Source of the DNA: Triparma columacea
Taxonomy: Eukaryota; Sar; Bolidophyceae; Parmales; Triparmaceae
DNA: 13,879 bases
Reading direction: 5' to 3'
Assembly (NCBI GenBank): GCA_030267965.1
Contig: BRYA01000593.1
Span: 1 to 13,879, forward strand
The translations under genes were made by a program, and so were the position numbers. Each line of letters begins with the position of its first letter. Within the stretch, counting starts at the first letter, position 1. Below are positions 1-10,800 of the stretch, one piece after another. The notes under the pieces are model-generated. The model did no database searches, was not told the DNA's origin, and worked only from the letters and a program-made list of their open reading frames with translations.

Positions 1-601
1 TCGCCTGTTGCGCCCCGGCCCCGTTGCTGTAACCGAAGTTCTCCATCCCCTTGGTCATGATGTTTATCGTAACCTTGACGACCCCCGTGTTCTTCACGCG
101 CGTCACCTCCCTACCCTCCCCCTGAGTCACGAACTTGGAGTCGAAGAACTCCGGGTGCGTCCCGCTCATCCACGCCATGAACCTCTGTAGTATGGATGAG
201 CTCAGTGGTGTGTAAGTGTGGACGTAGCGGACGTGCTGGCCGGGGGTCGTGGGCATCAGGAGGCTCCCGTAGCCCCGGACGACGTCGCGACCCATGCCGT
301 CGACGCCGTAGACGGAGAGGGCGAGACGGGGCCAACCGTAGGCGTTGGTGGCCTTGAAGGTCACGTCGATCGGGAAGTTCCAGGTCACACTCTGGTCCTG
401 GGAACCCTGGTCCATACGAGCGATCTGGGAGAGGCCGGAATCCACGCCGTGGATGACACCCCAGTCGTTACCGAAGGACATGGAGTAACGGCAGTAGAGG
501 TTGTCAATGCCACCGGCAAACACTGCAGACTCAACTTGGCCATTTGCCATTAAATAGAAAGACGAATCACTCGCGGAAGAGGTTTTGTTACGGTTCATCA
601 T
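1..601 (-). CDS. B9D1: B9 domain-containing protein 1 (B9D1/MKSR1), 3' end outside window
   Basis: B9D1 works with B9D2 and MKS1 in the MKS module of the ciliary transition zone, the gate at the base of the cilium. Reading the minus strand from the double ATG at 601 gives 200 uninterrupted codons. The B9 signature starts near residue 17 (LMANGQVESAVF). It continues with LYCRYS (35-40), the hallmark WNFPIDVTFKATNAYGWP (74-91), LSVYG and DVVRGYG (106-112), and QGEGREVTRV (160-169). Human B9D1 is about 204 residues, so probably only the last few codons lie beyond the left edge. The N-terminal extension before the conserved LMxNGQ is about as long as in animals, which supports the start at 601. 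No intron is seen in this part. The bases just upstream on the minus strand look like a splice acceptor (pyrimidines, then TTAG), so a 5'-UTR intron is possible. The family call is firm; the C-terminus is not visible. Confidence 0.93.
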   Translation of the reverse strand, partial: MMNRNKTSSASDSSFYLMANGQVESAVFAGGIDNLYCRYSMSFGNDWGVIHGVDSGLSQIARMDQGSQDQSVTWNFPIDVTFKATNAYGWPRLALSVYGVDGMGRDVVRGYGSLLMPTTPGQHVRYVHTYTPLSSSILQRFMAWMSGTHPEFFDSKFVTQGEGREVTRVKNTGVVKVTINIMTKGMENFGYSNGAGAQQA

Positions 602-669
602 GTCTAACGAGGGGAGGAGAGGGGGAGGCGGGGTGAGAGGGGAGGGTAAATTTTGAGGGGAAGGAACGA

Positions 670-680
670 GGGGGGGGGGG
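670..680 (+). repeat. G11 homopolymer
   Basis: There are eleven consecutive G residues inside a purine-rich, almost T-free stretch. Similar G or C runs recur at 10852-10864 and at the right window edge, so this appears to be a genome-wide habit rather than a local element. The exact length may be unreliable in sequencing. Confidence 0.8.
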
Positions 681-931
681 TAGAAAGGGGGTTGTTAGCA
701 TGTTTGAGAGCTTGGGAAAGGGTAAAAACTGTACAGTTTACGAGGAACGGTATCTCAAACAACCAGATGCGGATACAACACCGCCCCAACCCTCAGTCAG
801 TCCACCAAACCTCCTCCCATTTTAAATTAAGGCCTCTCGAGACAACGCCTGGAACACACAATATTCAAACCATGGACACGACAAGCACTCAAATTGTTAC
901 TTTTCGAAATGTACAATAACGGAACGAGCGG

Positions 932-938
932 TATATAA
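932..938 (+). promoter_or_regulatory. TATA box of the clathrin light chain gene
   Basis: The perfect TATATAA lies 118 bases before the ATG at 1057. With transcription starting about 30 bases downstream, the 5' UTR would be roughly 90 nt and purine-rich (GAGAGAG, AAAAGAAAAGAG) just before the start codon. This is inferred from motif and spacing only. Confidence 0.5.
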
Positions 939-1056
939 CGTCGAATGTTGGAAATACGCGTCCAAATCCTCACCAACTGTTTTACTTGAAACTGCTCTCT
1001 AATTCTCGAACCGAAGAAATTTGAGAGAGAGTGAAGGGAAAAGAAAAGAGACAGAA

Positions 1057-1676
1057 ATGAACAATGAATGGGATGACCCGCACTGCATCGTCGCCAACGA
1101 CCTCTCAATCTCCTTTGAGGGCGACTCTGTCTCATCATCTGTCGAATCCTCCTCTTCTCCTTCACCCATCCAGATATTACCAATTGATCAAAGCTCTTCA
1201 GTGCTTCTAGTTGAGGCCTCCAGCGGGGTCGAGGATACGTTTGTTGTCGACTCAGCCCCTATTCCCGCAACTCATGATCCTTTGGCTCTCAGAATTCTCG
1301 AGGAAGACCGTCTTGCCTCAATTGTCCTCTCAAACGCATCCACCGAGATTGAGGTGTTGAAAGGTAGAATCGAGAAGGCCCGCCAAGTGCGCATGAAGAA
1401 GAACCGCAATGAGCAGTACGATGAAGGCGAGAGTAAGCAGCGAGATGGATGGAGGTACATTGTTAAGCTCATCGACATGGAATCCAATCCGAGGGACAAG
1501 ATTGACAAGAGCAGGTGAGGAGGTGTTGTTTGTTGTTGCTGGTGGACAATACTGTATGTAATCGTGCGACAGTAGTGGTACTGGACAGAGCACTAACACG
1601 CACCCTTCTCTCGACCACCCATCTGCCCACAAGGATGAAGAAACTACTCAAAGAACTCGCATTTTCAGACCCCTGA
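1057..1676 (+). CDS. CLC: Clathrin light chain, two exons (1057-1514, 1634-1676)
   Basis: Clathrin light chains bind the proximal leg of the heavy chain and tune coat assembly in endocytosis and Golgi traffic. Joining the two exons gives 166 residues. Residues 1-70 are acidic and Ser-rich, like the variable N-termini of the family. Residues about 73-120 (from DPLALRILEEDR to KARQVRMKKNR) are charged and helical, matching the heavy-chain-binding coiled coil. The C-terminus has the family pattern of a Trp-containing segment (DGWRYIVKLID, Trp132) followed by a basic SRMKKLLKEL near the end. That last motif appears only after splicing, because the first exon alone stops at SR. The start is the first ATG in this frame. 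The protein is short beside animal and yeast light chains (about 230-250 residues). The gene converges on CFAP54, with 134 bp between stop codons. The call rests on the C-terminal pattern and overall shape; light chains diverge fast, so confidence is moderate. Confidence 0.66.
1515..1633 (+). other. Intron of the clathrin light chain gene (119 nt, phase 2)
   Basis: The donor is GCAG|GTGAGG and the acceptor is CACAAG|GATG. A CTAAC branch-point motif at 1593-1597 lies about 37 nt before the acceptor and is followed by a pyrimidine-rich stretch. Splicing completes an Arg codon and adds the last 14 residues, which carry the conserved C-terminal light chain motif. Confidence 0.75.
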
Positions 1677-1810
1677 ATATTCTCCCTCTCCTCCTTCTCT
1701 TCCCTCACTCTCCCCGCACAAAACAATGCTGTTGTATCTCTAAAATACTATTTCTATTCCATTATTCCCTCACACTCACATCCCCCCGCCCATCCCCCTT
1801 AACCTCACTA
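1677..1810. other. Convergent 3' spacer between clathrin light chain and CFAP54
   Basis: These 134 bp must hold both 3' UTRs and both polyadenylation sites. The middle (about 1738-1767) is AT-rich on both strands, as expected for cleavage/polyadenylation signals, but I see no exact AATAAA. Some transcript overlap is likely given the short distance. Confidence 0.5.
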
Positions 1811-4800
1811 TTACTTCTTGAAGAACGCATCCCTGAGCATGTAAGCGTACTCGACACTTTGACCATTGCACCCACCCTCCAAATCAAAGAACCCTTCCAA
1901 CAGAATCAAGCTCTCGACATTCAAAGGCAGTACCAACATGTCCCCATCCCCGTCCAGCACTTCCCCTTCCCCGCCCTTCGCGCCCCTCCCCATGAGCTCT
2001 AGCATGTCCTTGATGAATTGCACGTAGCTTACAAGTAGACCCTCAGGCGGGTTCATCCCGTCGTCCCCCTTGAGCTGATGGAACTTTTCCAGCCTGCTCC
2101 TCATCTCGCTCGCCCTGTCCTTCATTGCAAGGACGTCCTTGCTCTTCACCCTCACCTCCCCCTGGCAAATCAACAGCGGCCCAACCTCCTCGCCGAACTT
2201 CTCTGCCATTTTCTTCACCACGTCCACCCCCCCGACCTCCTCCTCGGCCCCCTTTCCTCCCTTTCCGCCCTTCTTGTTGTCCTTCCCCCCCTTGCCCCCC
2301 TTCCCTCCACCCGCTTCTTCGCCCTCTCCACAACCAATGACCATCATCAAGTTCACCCAGGGGTGCAGCTCGTTCTCGCTCTGCTGCGTATCGTCAAGCA
2401 CCAAGTCGTCGCCATCGGCGTCGTACCACTGGGCGCAAACGAGAGAGTTCTTCACCTCAACACTCACGCTCTTCTCCACCCTCTCCCCCTCTCCTCCCTC
2501 CTCGCCCTCAACCTCTACCTCCTCCATCTTCAGCATGAGCTCCTCCCTCCCGCAGCATACCTCCTCCCTATACCCTTGGACCCTCTTCCACAGGGCACTG
2601 TGGACCTTGATTACCTCGCTCGCTAGCCCGTTGTTCAGTGGGACGAAGTCCCTCTCCTTCAGGGCCGAAAGGAACCAGCACATGAGTCCTCTTCCCTCAA
2701 CGTCGCCGTCTCCAATCTCCTGGAGCACGCTCTCGTCTACATCCTCGGCGATACCAGCCATGCTCATGGCTCCGACCAGCCCGTCAACGTCGCACTTGAG
2801 CCTCTTGTCCAAGCCAGCCAAAGACGCCGCCTTCATGAGCCAGTGGATGGCCACCTTAAGTTCCTCCTCGCCCCCTCCCTCGACATTCCCGTACAGGTTC
2901 ACAAGGTGGAGGCAGGCAGACCTCATCATGGGCCTATCGAAGCCCCCGCTCTCCCAGAAGACGGTCAGGGCTCCCTCAAGTGCCTCCCGAGCATCGTCCA
3001 AACTCCCGCTTCCCCTCAAGGCCATCCACATCCTTCCGAGCCCGACCTGGAGCATGAGCCCTCCCCTGACTGACGGGTGCACTACACCAACGTGCCTGAG
3101 CGTCGACAGCCCGAGCTCCGCATTCCTCAACGACGTCTTCATAAGGTCTTCCTTGTCTTCCTCCAGCACCATCTCAAAGTCCTCCCCGAGGCTGTTGACG
3201 TCCACTGCAACGGCCTTAGGCACAGCGTCGCTGTAAGCCTTACTCACCCTGTACCTCAAATACGCCAGGTACCTAACGCTATTCAAGTACAGGTTGGACA
3301 GGGGCGTGGGACAGACCTCATCCCCGACATCCACCTTGGCAATGAATCCCTCCCCGAACTCCTTCTCCGCGAGCGCGGTGCTGAGGGGGGCCATGACTTC
3401 TGCACCCATCTCGTTCGTCCTAATGTCCGAGTAGGTGAGGGGGCAATTTCCAATCCACCCTCCCTCCTCCGCGATGCCCTTCACAATGCCCTCGGCGTCG
3501 ACCAACATCTTGCGAAGCTCGGTGTACACATCGGCGGCAGAGAGGGCAGGAAGGCGGAGCGCCTTCTGCTCAAGAATACCGACGTATGCGAGAAGGGCAT
3601 CGACGTACCCGAACCTAAGATTGGCAAAGTAGGCGTGAAGGAAATGTTAGTTGAAATAATTTACAAACCTTTTGTACTCCCTTCGCTACTTACCTCCGGC
3701 TTTCTGCCTCCATGTACTCGCCGCACAACAGCTTTACTTCCCCCTCAGCCTCGTCCACACCCATCTGCACCGCAGAGTGCACGGCCAGCAGTTTCAGCCT
3801 CCTGGTCCAGACGCCCTCCCTGACTTCCCTCCCCTCGATGCACCCGGCCTCGCAGATGTCTCTGCAGTCCGAGAGCCTACCCTGGAAGAGAGCACAGCTA
3901 GCGAGGATGTGCCTGCACTCGAGCCACTGCTTCGAGTCAATCCCGACCTTGATTACGTTCTCGTTCCCTCCTCCGATCACAATGTCGTCCCTCAGTTCCA
4001 TTCCGCCCTCGCTGCACCTCGTCATTAAGGCGAGGCACGAACTTGCCAGCTTCCTCGCCGACTTGTACTTCCTCGCTCTGAGATCCATCTGGGCCTTGAA
4101 AATGATGCAGCATACGGCTTTTCTAATGTCTTCGACAGTCGCAAGCCCCGTTCTACTGCCTTCTTCTCCCTTCTTCTCCTCGGCTACCTCCTCCCCTTCC
4201 GCGCCACTTGTCTCGGCACTCTTCGCAACTTTCTTCATGACCTTGTTCAGTAGATTTGCACTCATTTCCCTCGCCGTCTTGACCATCTCCCCGTACAAGC
4301 CCTCAAGTTTGACCTCCACATCTCCCCCATCCTCGGCCTTGGCAACAACAGGGAGCTTGGGGTTCTCGCTGAGCCTCAGGATACACTTAACCCTGACGAC
4401 CAAAAGTTTGTCAATGACGTCTTCGCCGTACAATTCCTTCACCTCGTTCGTCAATCCGGCCTCTCCTGCGCCCAGGCCAAAAGCGTCTCCATCGTCTTCA
4501 GTAGCCACATCCTCGTCCTCGGTCTGGCCGAGTAACCACGACATGGCCCCTTTATTGCCCTCATCGTGGACGCTCAAGGAGTTGTTGAATTCCTTCTTTC
4601 CATAAAAGTTCAGCCCCTCCCTCGTTTCACCGTCTCTACCTCCCCCGTCGTCCTTGACCTCTCCTGCGTACCCTCCGAGTACCCTCGGGAGACCGCTCCC
4701 AGTCATTATGCCGGCGAGCGCGCTAAGCCCATCAGCCACGAAACCTGCATCGACGCAAGCCTCTACTTTCTGAAGCCTCGCCTTGACGACCCCATCAACG

Positions 4801-7800
4801 CTGAAGTTCTTGTACCTACACAGATACTCCCTCAGGCATATCGATGGGAGAGCCAAGGCAGACAAAGAATTCTGCATAAGTACCTCTGCTACTTCTGCAA
4901 GGCTTGCGCAGACGGTACTACAGTCCAACTTCCTTTCGTCACAGAACAAGTTCCTTCCGATCAAAAATTGACTAGCCTGGTAGGATGAGAAGTCGCAAAG
5001 CCTCTGGGGATGGGGCAAACCGAGAGAGAAGGGGGCGCGGAATAGCTCGGCTGCCAGCAAGCAGTGCTCGAGCCTGCGCGATAGTGAGCGGAGCGACGAT
5101 CGAGGGAATTGTTTGTTTTTGGTTGGGGTCAGTTAGTTGGTAAGTTAGTGGCGCACATTCACTCACAGTCCACTCTATGCTACACACAATCCTATCGCTC
5201 ACCTTCTATCCTCATCATCTTTACAGCAGAACTTTGCGAGTTTCCCCAGCAAGACACCACCGACAAGACACATTTCTGGCCCAAGCTCTTCGACGATCTT
5301 GGCGTGATTTATCTCCTCAGCCTTTTCCCCGCCCAACCCTTTGAGCACCTCCCTCCAGTGCTTGTAGGCATCCAGCGTATTGAAAAGGGCGTCGACTCCA
5401 TCGCACCAGCTCTTGTTGGCATCTTCGACCCTCCCAAGGGTCATCATGAAGTCTCCAACGTCGCCCAGTGCCTCAACCAAGCTCTCCGTTTCCCTCTTAT
5501 CCCTCAGCAACGCAATGGTCCTGTTGTAGGAGGTGAGAATGCTCCTTACAGCACTTTCGTTGTCAACGCTTGGGTCGTCCTTCACGTGAATGAATTTCAT
5601 CATGGCGTGCCTTCCTGCGCGCAAGCCCTCAACAGCCCCACTAAGGGCCTTCTTGACATTCTCGTCCTCGCCTTGGATATCCACAAGCCTCTGCTCGTGA
5701 ATCCTCAGCTCCCCCCTTGCGTCGCTGACCTTATTCTCGAGCTTGATCCTGCCCTTGTCGAAGGCCCTCTCCTCGTCTGTCTTTTCGACCTTGCTCGCAA
5801 CTCGGTACCTTCTCTTGGGTTTCTTCGCCTGCTCCTCTTCGAACTCCCTGACAAACTTGTCCCTGTCGGCAACCCTCGATTCAAACTTCCTCCTTGCCCT
5901 CACAACCAGACGCTGCTGGGCGAAGATTATCAACGGGAAGGATTCCCTGGCTGCCTTGTTGTTCGTAACCCTATTGAGCCTCCTCCCGAGGTCGACAAGC
6001 GCCTGCCACTGCCTCGCGCAGCACAGGGCCTTGAGAGAATAAATCACGTATTGGCAGATCCAGTCAACGTCAATGTCACGGGTATCGATTCCATTATCAT
6101 CGTGGAAGCCAAGGCCGACAGCCGCCGTGCCAGTCAAGCCTGCGTCTGGCGCTCCGTCGCCCTCCCCGTCCTCCTCCTCCTTCTGCTGACTCATTCCTAG
6201 GATTTCCAGCATGTCTAAGAGGTAGGCACTGCAGTTTAGCCAAGGCTCCGCACTCAGGCGAATTTCCCTATCAGACAGAACGTCCCTTGAGAAGAGGTGG
6301 GGAGTCATATTGGAACAGGTCACTAGGTTGAACATATGCATACAATGGTACGACAGCTTCGTCCACGCTCTCGCGCACCTGCTCCTCCAGGCGGAGGTGC
6401 CGAACCTGAACATGGCACTCTTGACAGCCTGCATGGCGCAAACTCGGTTGTCTAGAACAAAAGGGCCCTGCTCCTCGTCGTCCTCGTTGCCATCAGGGAC
6501 GTCGCCTTCTTCGGCCCTCTGGAGTAGAACTTCTCTCCTTTCGACAAGGTCGGCGTCAAGAAGCGTCTCCAGCTCGTCCTTGTCTTGTTCCATGTCGACA
6601 TCTTCGATCTCAATCGCCAAGTCAGTGGCGACGCCATCGGCAAAGGTCGGAGAGAGGGAAACAACAACAGCTGTCAAGCCGGCGGCCTTGGCTGCACTCT
6701 GCAGGCCCTTGACGTCTGCGTCTTTAGAGCACTCCTCGTCGAGGTAGTCTTTTCCGAAGAGGAGGGCGTCATTGAGGTCGACGAAGGCCTTGTAAGCCTC
6801 TATATCCCCGAGCACCATGAGCATTTCCTTGTCGTCGGGACCAGGGGCAATGGTTTCCGGCCCTCCCTCTCCTTCCCCGTTCCCCACTAGGCTCCCGCCC
6901 GTCATTGTCAGACTACTGCCCATCTTCTTCATCTTGCTAGGACTGGGCGGTGCCTCAACCTCCTCGTCCTCCTCGTCATCAACTGCTTCGTTCTCCCTAA
7001 CGTACTTCGGCCAGCCGGTTGATTCTTTTTCCAAAACGTTGATAACCAGTTCCGAGGCCCCGCTACGCTTTACCCACATGTTTTCGATCCAACCCGATGC
7101 AACATCGATGCTTCCCACTTGGATGGCCTGCTTACAAATCATGCACCAGAACTTCAGGTACTTCTCGTGGTAGACGCCGAAGGTTTCGTTAAGCAGGTCC
7201 ATAGCGGCAGTAGGGTCCTCGCTAAGCTTAGAACCGACGTCCCTGTTGATCCTGAACTCTCCCATTCTGTCCAGTTCCGCGTCCTCGCTTGTCTTAATCT
7301 CGTTTCCATCCTCGTCGAACTCCGGTTGGGGAGGAATCGGGGGGGGAATCGACACTGCATCGATGAAAGATGCATCGGACAAGCTCGAGAAGGCACGGAA
7401 GTCCTGCCACACATCGAAGAGCGATTTCTGCTCGGCAGTGGTGTAACTGATGATAGCGTCGTTGCCGTCAGCTCCGGTGCTATCATCAGACTCCTCCTTG
7501 ACCACTTCCGCCTCCACGCTAGCGTCGCCGTTCGACCCAAATAGAGCAACCTTCACGGCCTCGACCTCGGCAAGACCACTGCCTCCCTTGCCTATCTGGT
7601 AGGACAGGCAGGCAAACACGCTGTGCATGGCGGTGTCCCACTTTTCCTTCGGGACGACGAGCATCGCTTGCTGGAGCAGAAATAGCGCTTGGATGGTGTA
7701 CGGATCAATCGAGTCCAAGCCAAATACGGGGAGCATTAGGTGGTAACCCCTCCACACGACAGCCTTTACGAGTTGAGCGTCGTCCGCAATGGCAGCTGCT

Positions 7801-10800
7801 GCAGCCGCAAGCTGCATTATTTTAATGGTCTTAAGCGTCTCGACCTGGCCGCCGATACTCCCGTCGGGTGGCTCCCTGCTGTCGACCCAGATGCAGATGG
7901 CCTTGACAAAAGTTTGCACAACCGCGTCTGGCATTCTGTCCACAATAGAGGGCCTCATGCTTATGCCGTTGGCAGGCTTGGCCTCCCACCCTCTCTTGAG
8001 GTTGGAGTGGTGTCCCTCCGCGAGTCTGTGCAGAACCCCGTTAATGACGACTGCCGAAGAGTCAGTCGCAACCTTGAGGCAGTTGAGCTCTAGAGACCGC
8101 TGAGCGAGGTAGCCCCACAAGAGAGGAAGGGGGAAAGGGTTAAGCGCCTCGACGGGATCGCACATCTTTCCAACCGACCCTATGATGTCGTCGTTTTCGT
8201 CGAAGGCGGCTATTGCAAATACGTAGCTGTCGTTCGTTGGAAGGCCGGTGACAGTGATGGGGGGGGCGGTCTTTGAATTAGGATCAAAGGGCACCGAAAC
8301 ACCAGTTCCAGGGAAGTCGACATTGTTAAGGCTGACATCGGTGCCGGCTCCACTTGGCTTTCCAAAGAGTTTGATGTGATGAATGGCAGGTAACTTGGAA
8401 TGTTTGGGGCCGACTAGCTCGAAGGGCCTAACTGCGACAGTGATGGAGTTGTGACTTCTCGAAAGAACGGTTGGGCTCGGAGGGCACCTCCCACTGACTG
8501 GCTTCGAGTAAGCGTCATCCTGCATGTCCGCCACGCTGGCAAGGAGGCCGTTCTCTTTCACCTTCGCCTCCTCGAGCAGTCCCTTCGCGTCCTCGAGCAG
8601 TGCTTCCATCTCTACAAGGTCAACGTCCCTCCTACTGGTGGACATTTCAATCTGAAGGAGGGCCCTTTGGTAGCAATTCTTCTTGCACTCGGTGAGGAGA
8701 ACGCTCTCCGTGAATTGGCAGTACGGGACACTAGTGTCGACGACTTGGCCACCAGACGTTACACCGAGGGTTCCCGCCATAGTGTTGGTGGCAGTCATGG
8801 TGCCTCCATTGCTTGTCGTCGCCATTGAATTGGCGGTTGCGGCAAGTCCCCCTGCGTTTGTCTTTTTCTGGGGCTTTTTCTTGGCGTCCTGCTGGGCGAC
8901 CTTGCTCGCCGCGAGCTTTTCCTTCTTCCTCTTGAGCTTCAACTTTTCAACGTGTACCCCGTGGGATTCCGTCACGTCCCTGCCTAGCTTGAGCTCCACT
9001 CTGCACGCCGTGATGAAGAGGTCGGAGTGGATGCTAGCGATTGCGAGGTTGGTGGGATCAAGCTGGCTTCCAGCCCCAAAAACCCCTTGGCCGGCATAAG
9101 CAAAGGCTCCGAGTCTCTCCCTTCCCTGCATCGCGCTCAAGTCGTCGACGTCCGTAGTTATCGAAGCTCTGGTTAGGGCGGCAGTGTCATCGGAGTAGGC
9201 AGGTTGGTGGAGTGAGGGGTCGATAAGCTCGGCCCTTCTGATGTCAACGAAGGCCAAGGTTGAGCGGAGGACAGAAATTGCCCTCCTCTCGTCTTCGACA
9301 AAGTCCGCAAGGAGAAGAGACAACCTGAGTCCCACTTCGGCCCTCAAAAGGACGTCGTCCACATCGAGGCTTACCATCAGACTATTGATGACGAGAAGCG
9401 CCCTCACGGTAGTCTTCAAGATGAGTGGGTTAAGTTCACCGGAATCTCCCGTCTCCTCGATCGTTTTTATGAGCTGGGTCGTGTAGGGGTTGAAGATTCT
9501 CAAAATAGCATCGGTGAGGAAGTCCGGCCTCTGCTTGAGGATAGGGCCGGTTCCCCTCTGCTTCGCGCACCTGTCCAAGACGTCGACGACCCCAATGTAG
9601 AGTTCCATGGGAAGAGAAATGTCCGACAGCTCGAGGATCGTAAGTTCAGGCTCGGGGTTGGCAAGGAGCACCTGGGTAGATAGCAAGTCCGCGTTGGGTT
9701 CCGATGGGGCATTGTCATCCTGGGGTTCTTCATCCCCATCCTTGGCTTCCTCCGGGGGGGGGTCCACCTTCGGCTCCCACCTCTCGAGCTCGTCGAGAGT
9801 TCTAAGGAGCTCAATCTCCGTCTCGACAACCTTTAGCGTGTCAGGATCTATGACCTCATACGTCGTGGCATTCGTAACGACATTCTTCAAGTTTGTTTTC
9901 TCGTTCGAAGCCGGAGGGGGGAGGTTGTTCTTGAGAGCAAACGCAACTTCCATGGAGTGCTCGTTGCGGGATTTGAAGTACCCGCTACAATAGCTGAGGA
10001 CGATGGCAAAAAGCGACGCCAACTTCAAACGGTACAGCTCCTTGACGAGGGACGTCAACACCGACACGGGTATGCTCGCGAGGAATTGCTGGGAAACCGA
10101 TAGTGATACCTCGGTTTCCTCTACGACTGCCGCAACGGCGTCGTCCGGTGAGTCTCCATCCTCTCCCTGGGCATCACGAGGAGAGCGAGGAGAAGACTTT
10201 TCGGACCTCGGGGAGGTAGCCTCGGGCTCGGGAACGTCAGTGTTTTCCAGGACGTCAGTAATGTAATCGATGAGGCCAGAGAGCACGGGCGCAGTTTCTG
10301 CGACCTCGGAATTGAGGTGCCGCGAGTTGTAGTCGACTAAGGTTTCAACAAGAGCCTTGGGATAGTCCCCCTCGATCTTCACGATGGTTCGCAGCATCTC
10401 TGCAATGCCTTCCTTCGTGGACGGAGTCGCCTCGGCGTCGGCATCGGCATTCGGAGAGATGATGGCGTACTTAAACTTGAGACGCGCGCAGTCCTTCTCC
10501 GCTGCCGAGAGAAGGTTTTCCACGGCGAGAGGTAGGGGCGGGTCCTGCTCTTCCTCCGCCCTCAGCGTCGCCACCTTGGCAGTGGCGCGCTCTAAGGCGG
10601 CCTTGGCCTCATCTAGCTGACCCATATCCTCGTAACAGTAGCATACGAGACCGTATAAGCGCATCCTCCACGGCAAGTGGCGGGTGGCAGACGTAATTGT
10701 CAAGGACTCGAGGGCGAGGATGGACCAGTTGAAGAACTCAACGACCTGGCGGGCAAAACCAAGGTTGAAGAGGGGGTCGCAAACTGAGAATAGGGTAGTC

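Larger units (their letters stand above)
602..1056. promoter_or_regulatory. Divergent intergenic region between B9D1 and clathrin light chain
   Basis: This 455-bp gap has no supportable gene. The half next to B9D1 (about 608-692) is strongly G-rich on the plus strand, so it reads as a C/T-rich tract just upstream of the B9D1 start. The half next to the clathrin gene is AT-richer and holds a TATA box. Promoters for both divergent genes must lie here. The pyrimidine tract could be part of the B9D1 promoter, its 5' UTR, or the 3' end of a 5'-UTR intron; the sequence alone does not decide. Confidence 0.6.

Noticed and set aside
218..553. Plus-strand frame opposite B9D1
   Set aside because: The minus strand gives an unmistakable B9 domain over the same bases. 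The plus frame is low-information Val/Gly/His-rich sequence.
2227..2330. Intron or frameshift in the Gly-Lys tract of CFAP54
   Set aside because: The frame stays open with matching charged protein on both sides, and there is no GT..AG pair needed to keep it. It is a coding low-complexity insert.
2139..3236. Long plus-strand open frame opposite the last CFAP54 exon
   Set aside because: The translation is Ser/Pro-rich with no family features, and it is antisense to a well-supported conserved protein. It is an artefact of codon bias.
5109..6200. 363-codon plus-strand frame opposite CFAP54 exon 3
   Set aside because: It crosses a CFAP54 intron and conserved coding sequence on the other strand, has no recognisable domain and no promoter-like start. 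It is treated as a shadow.
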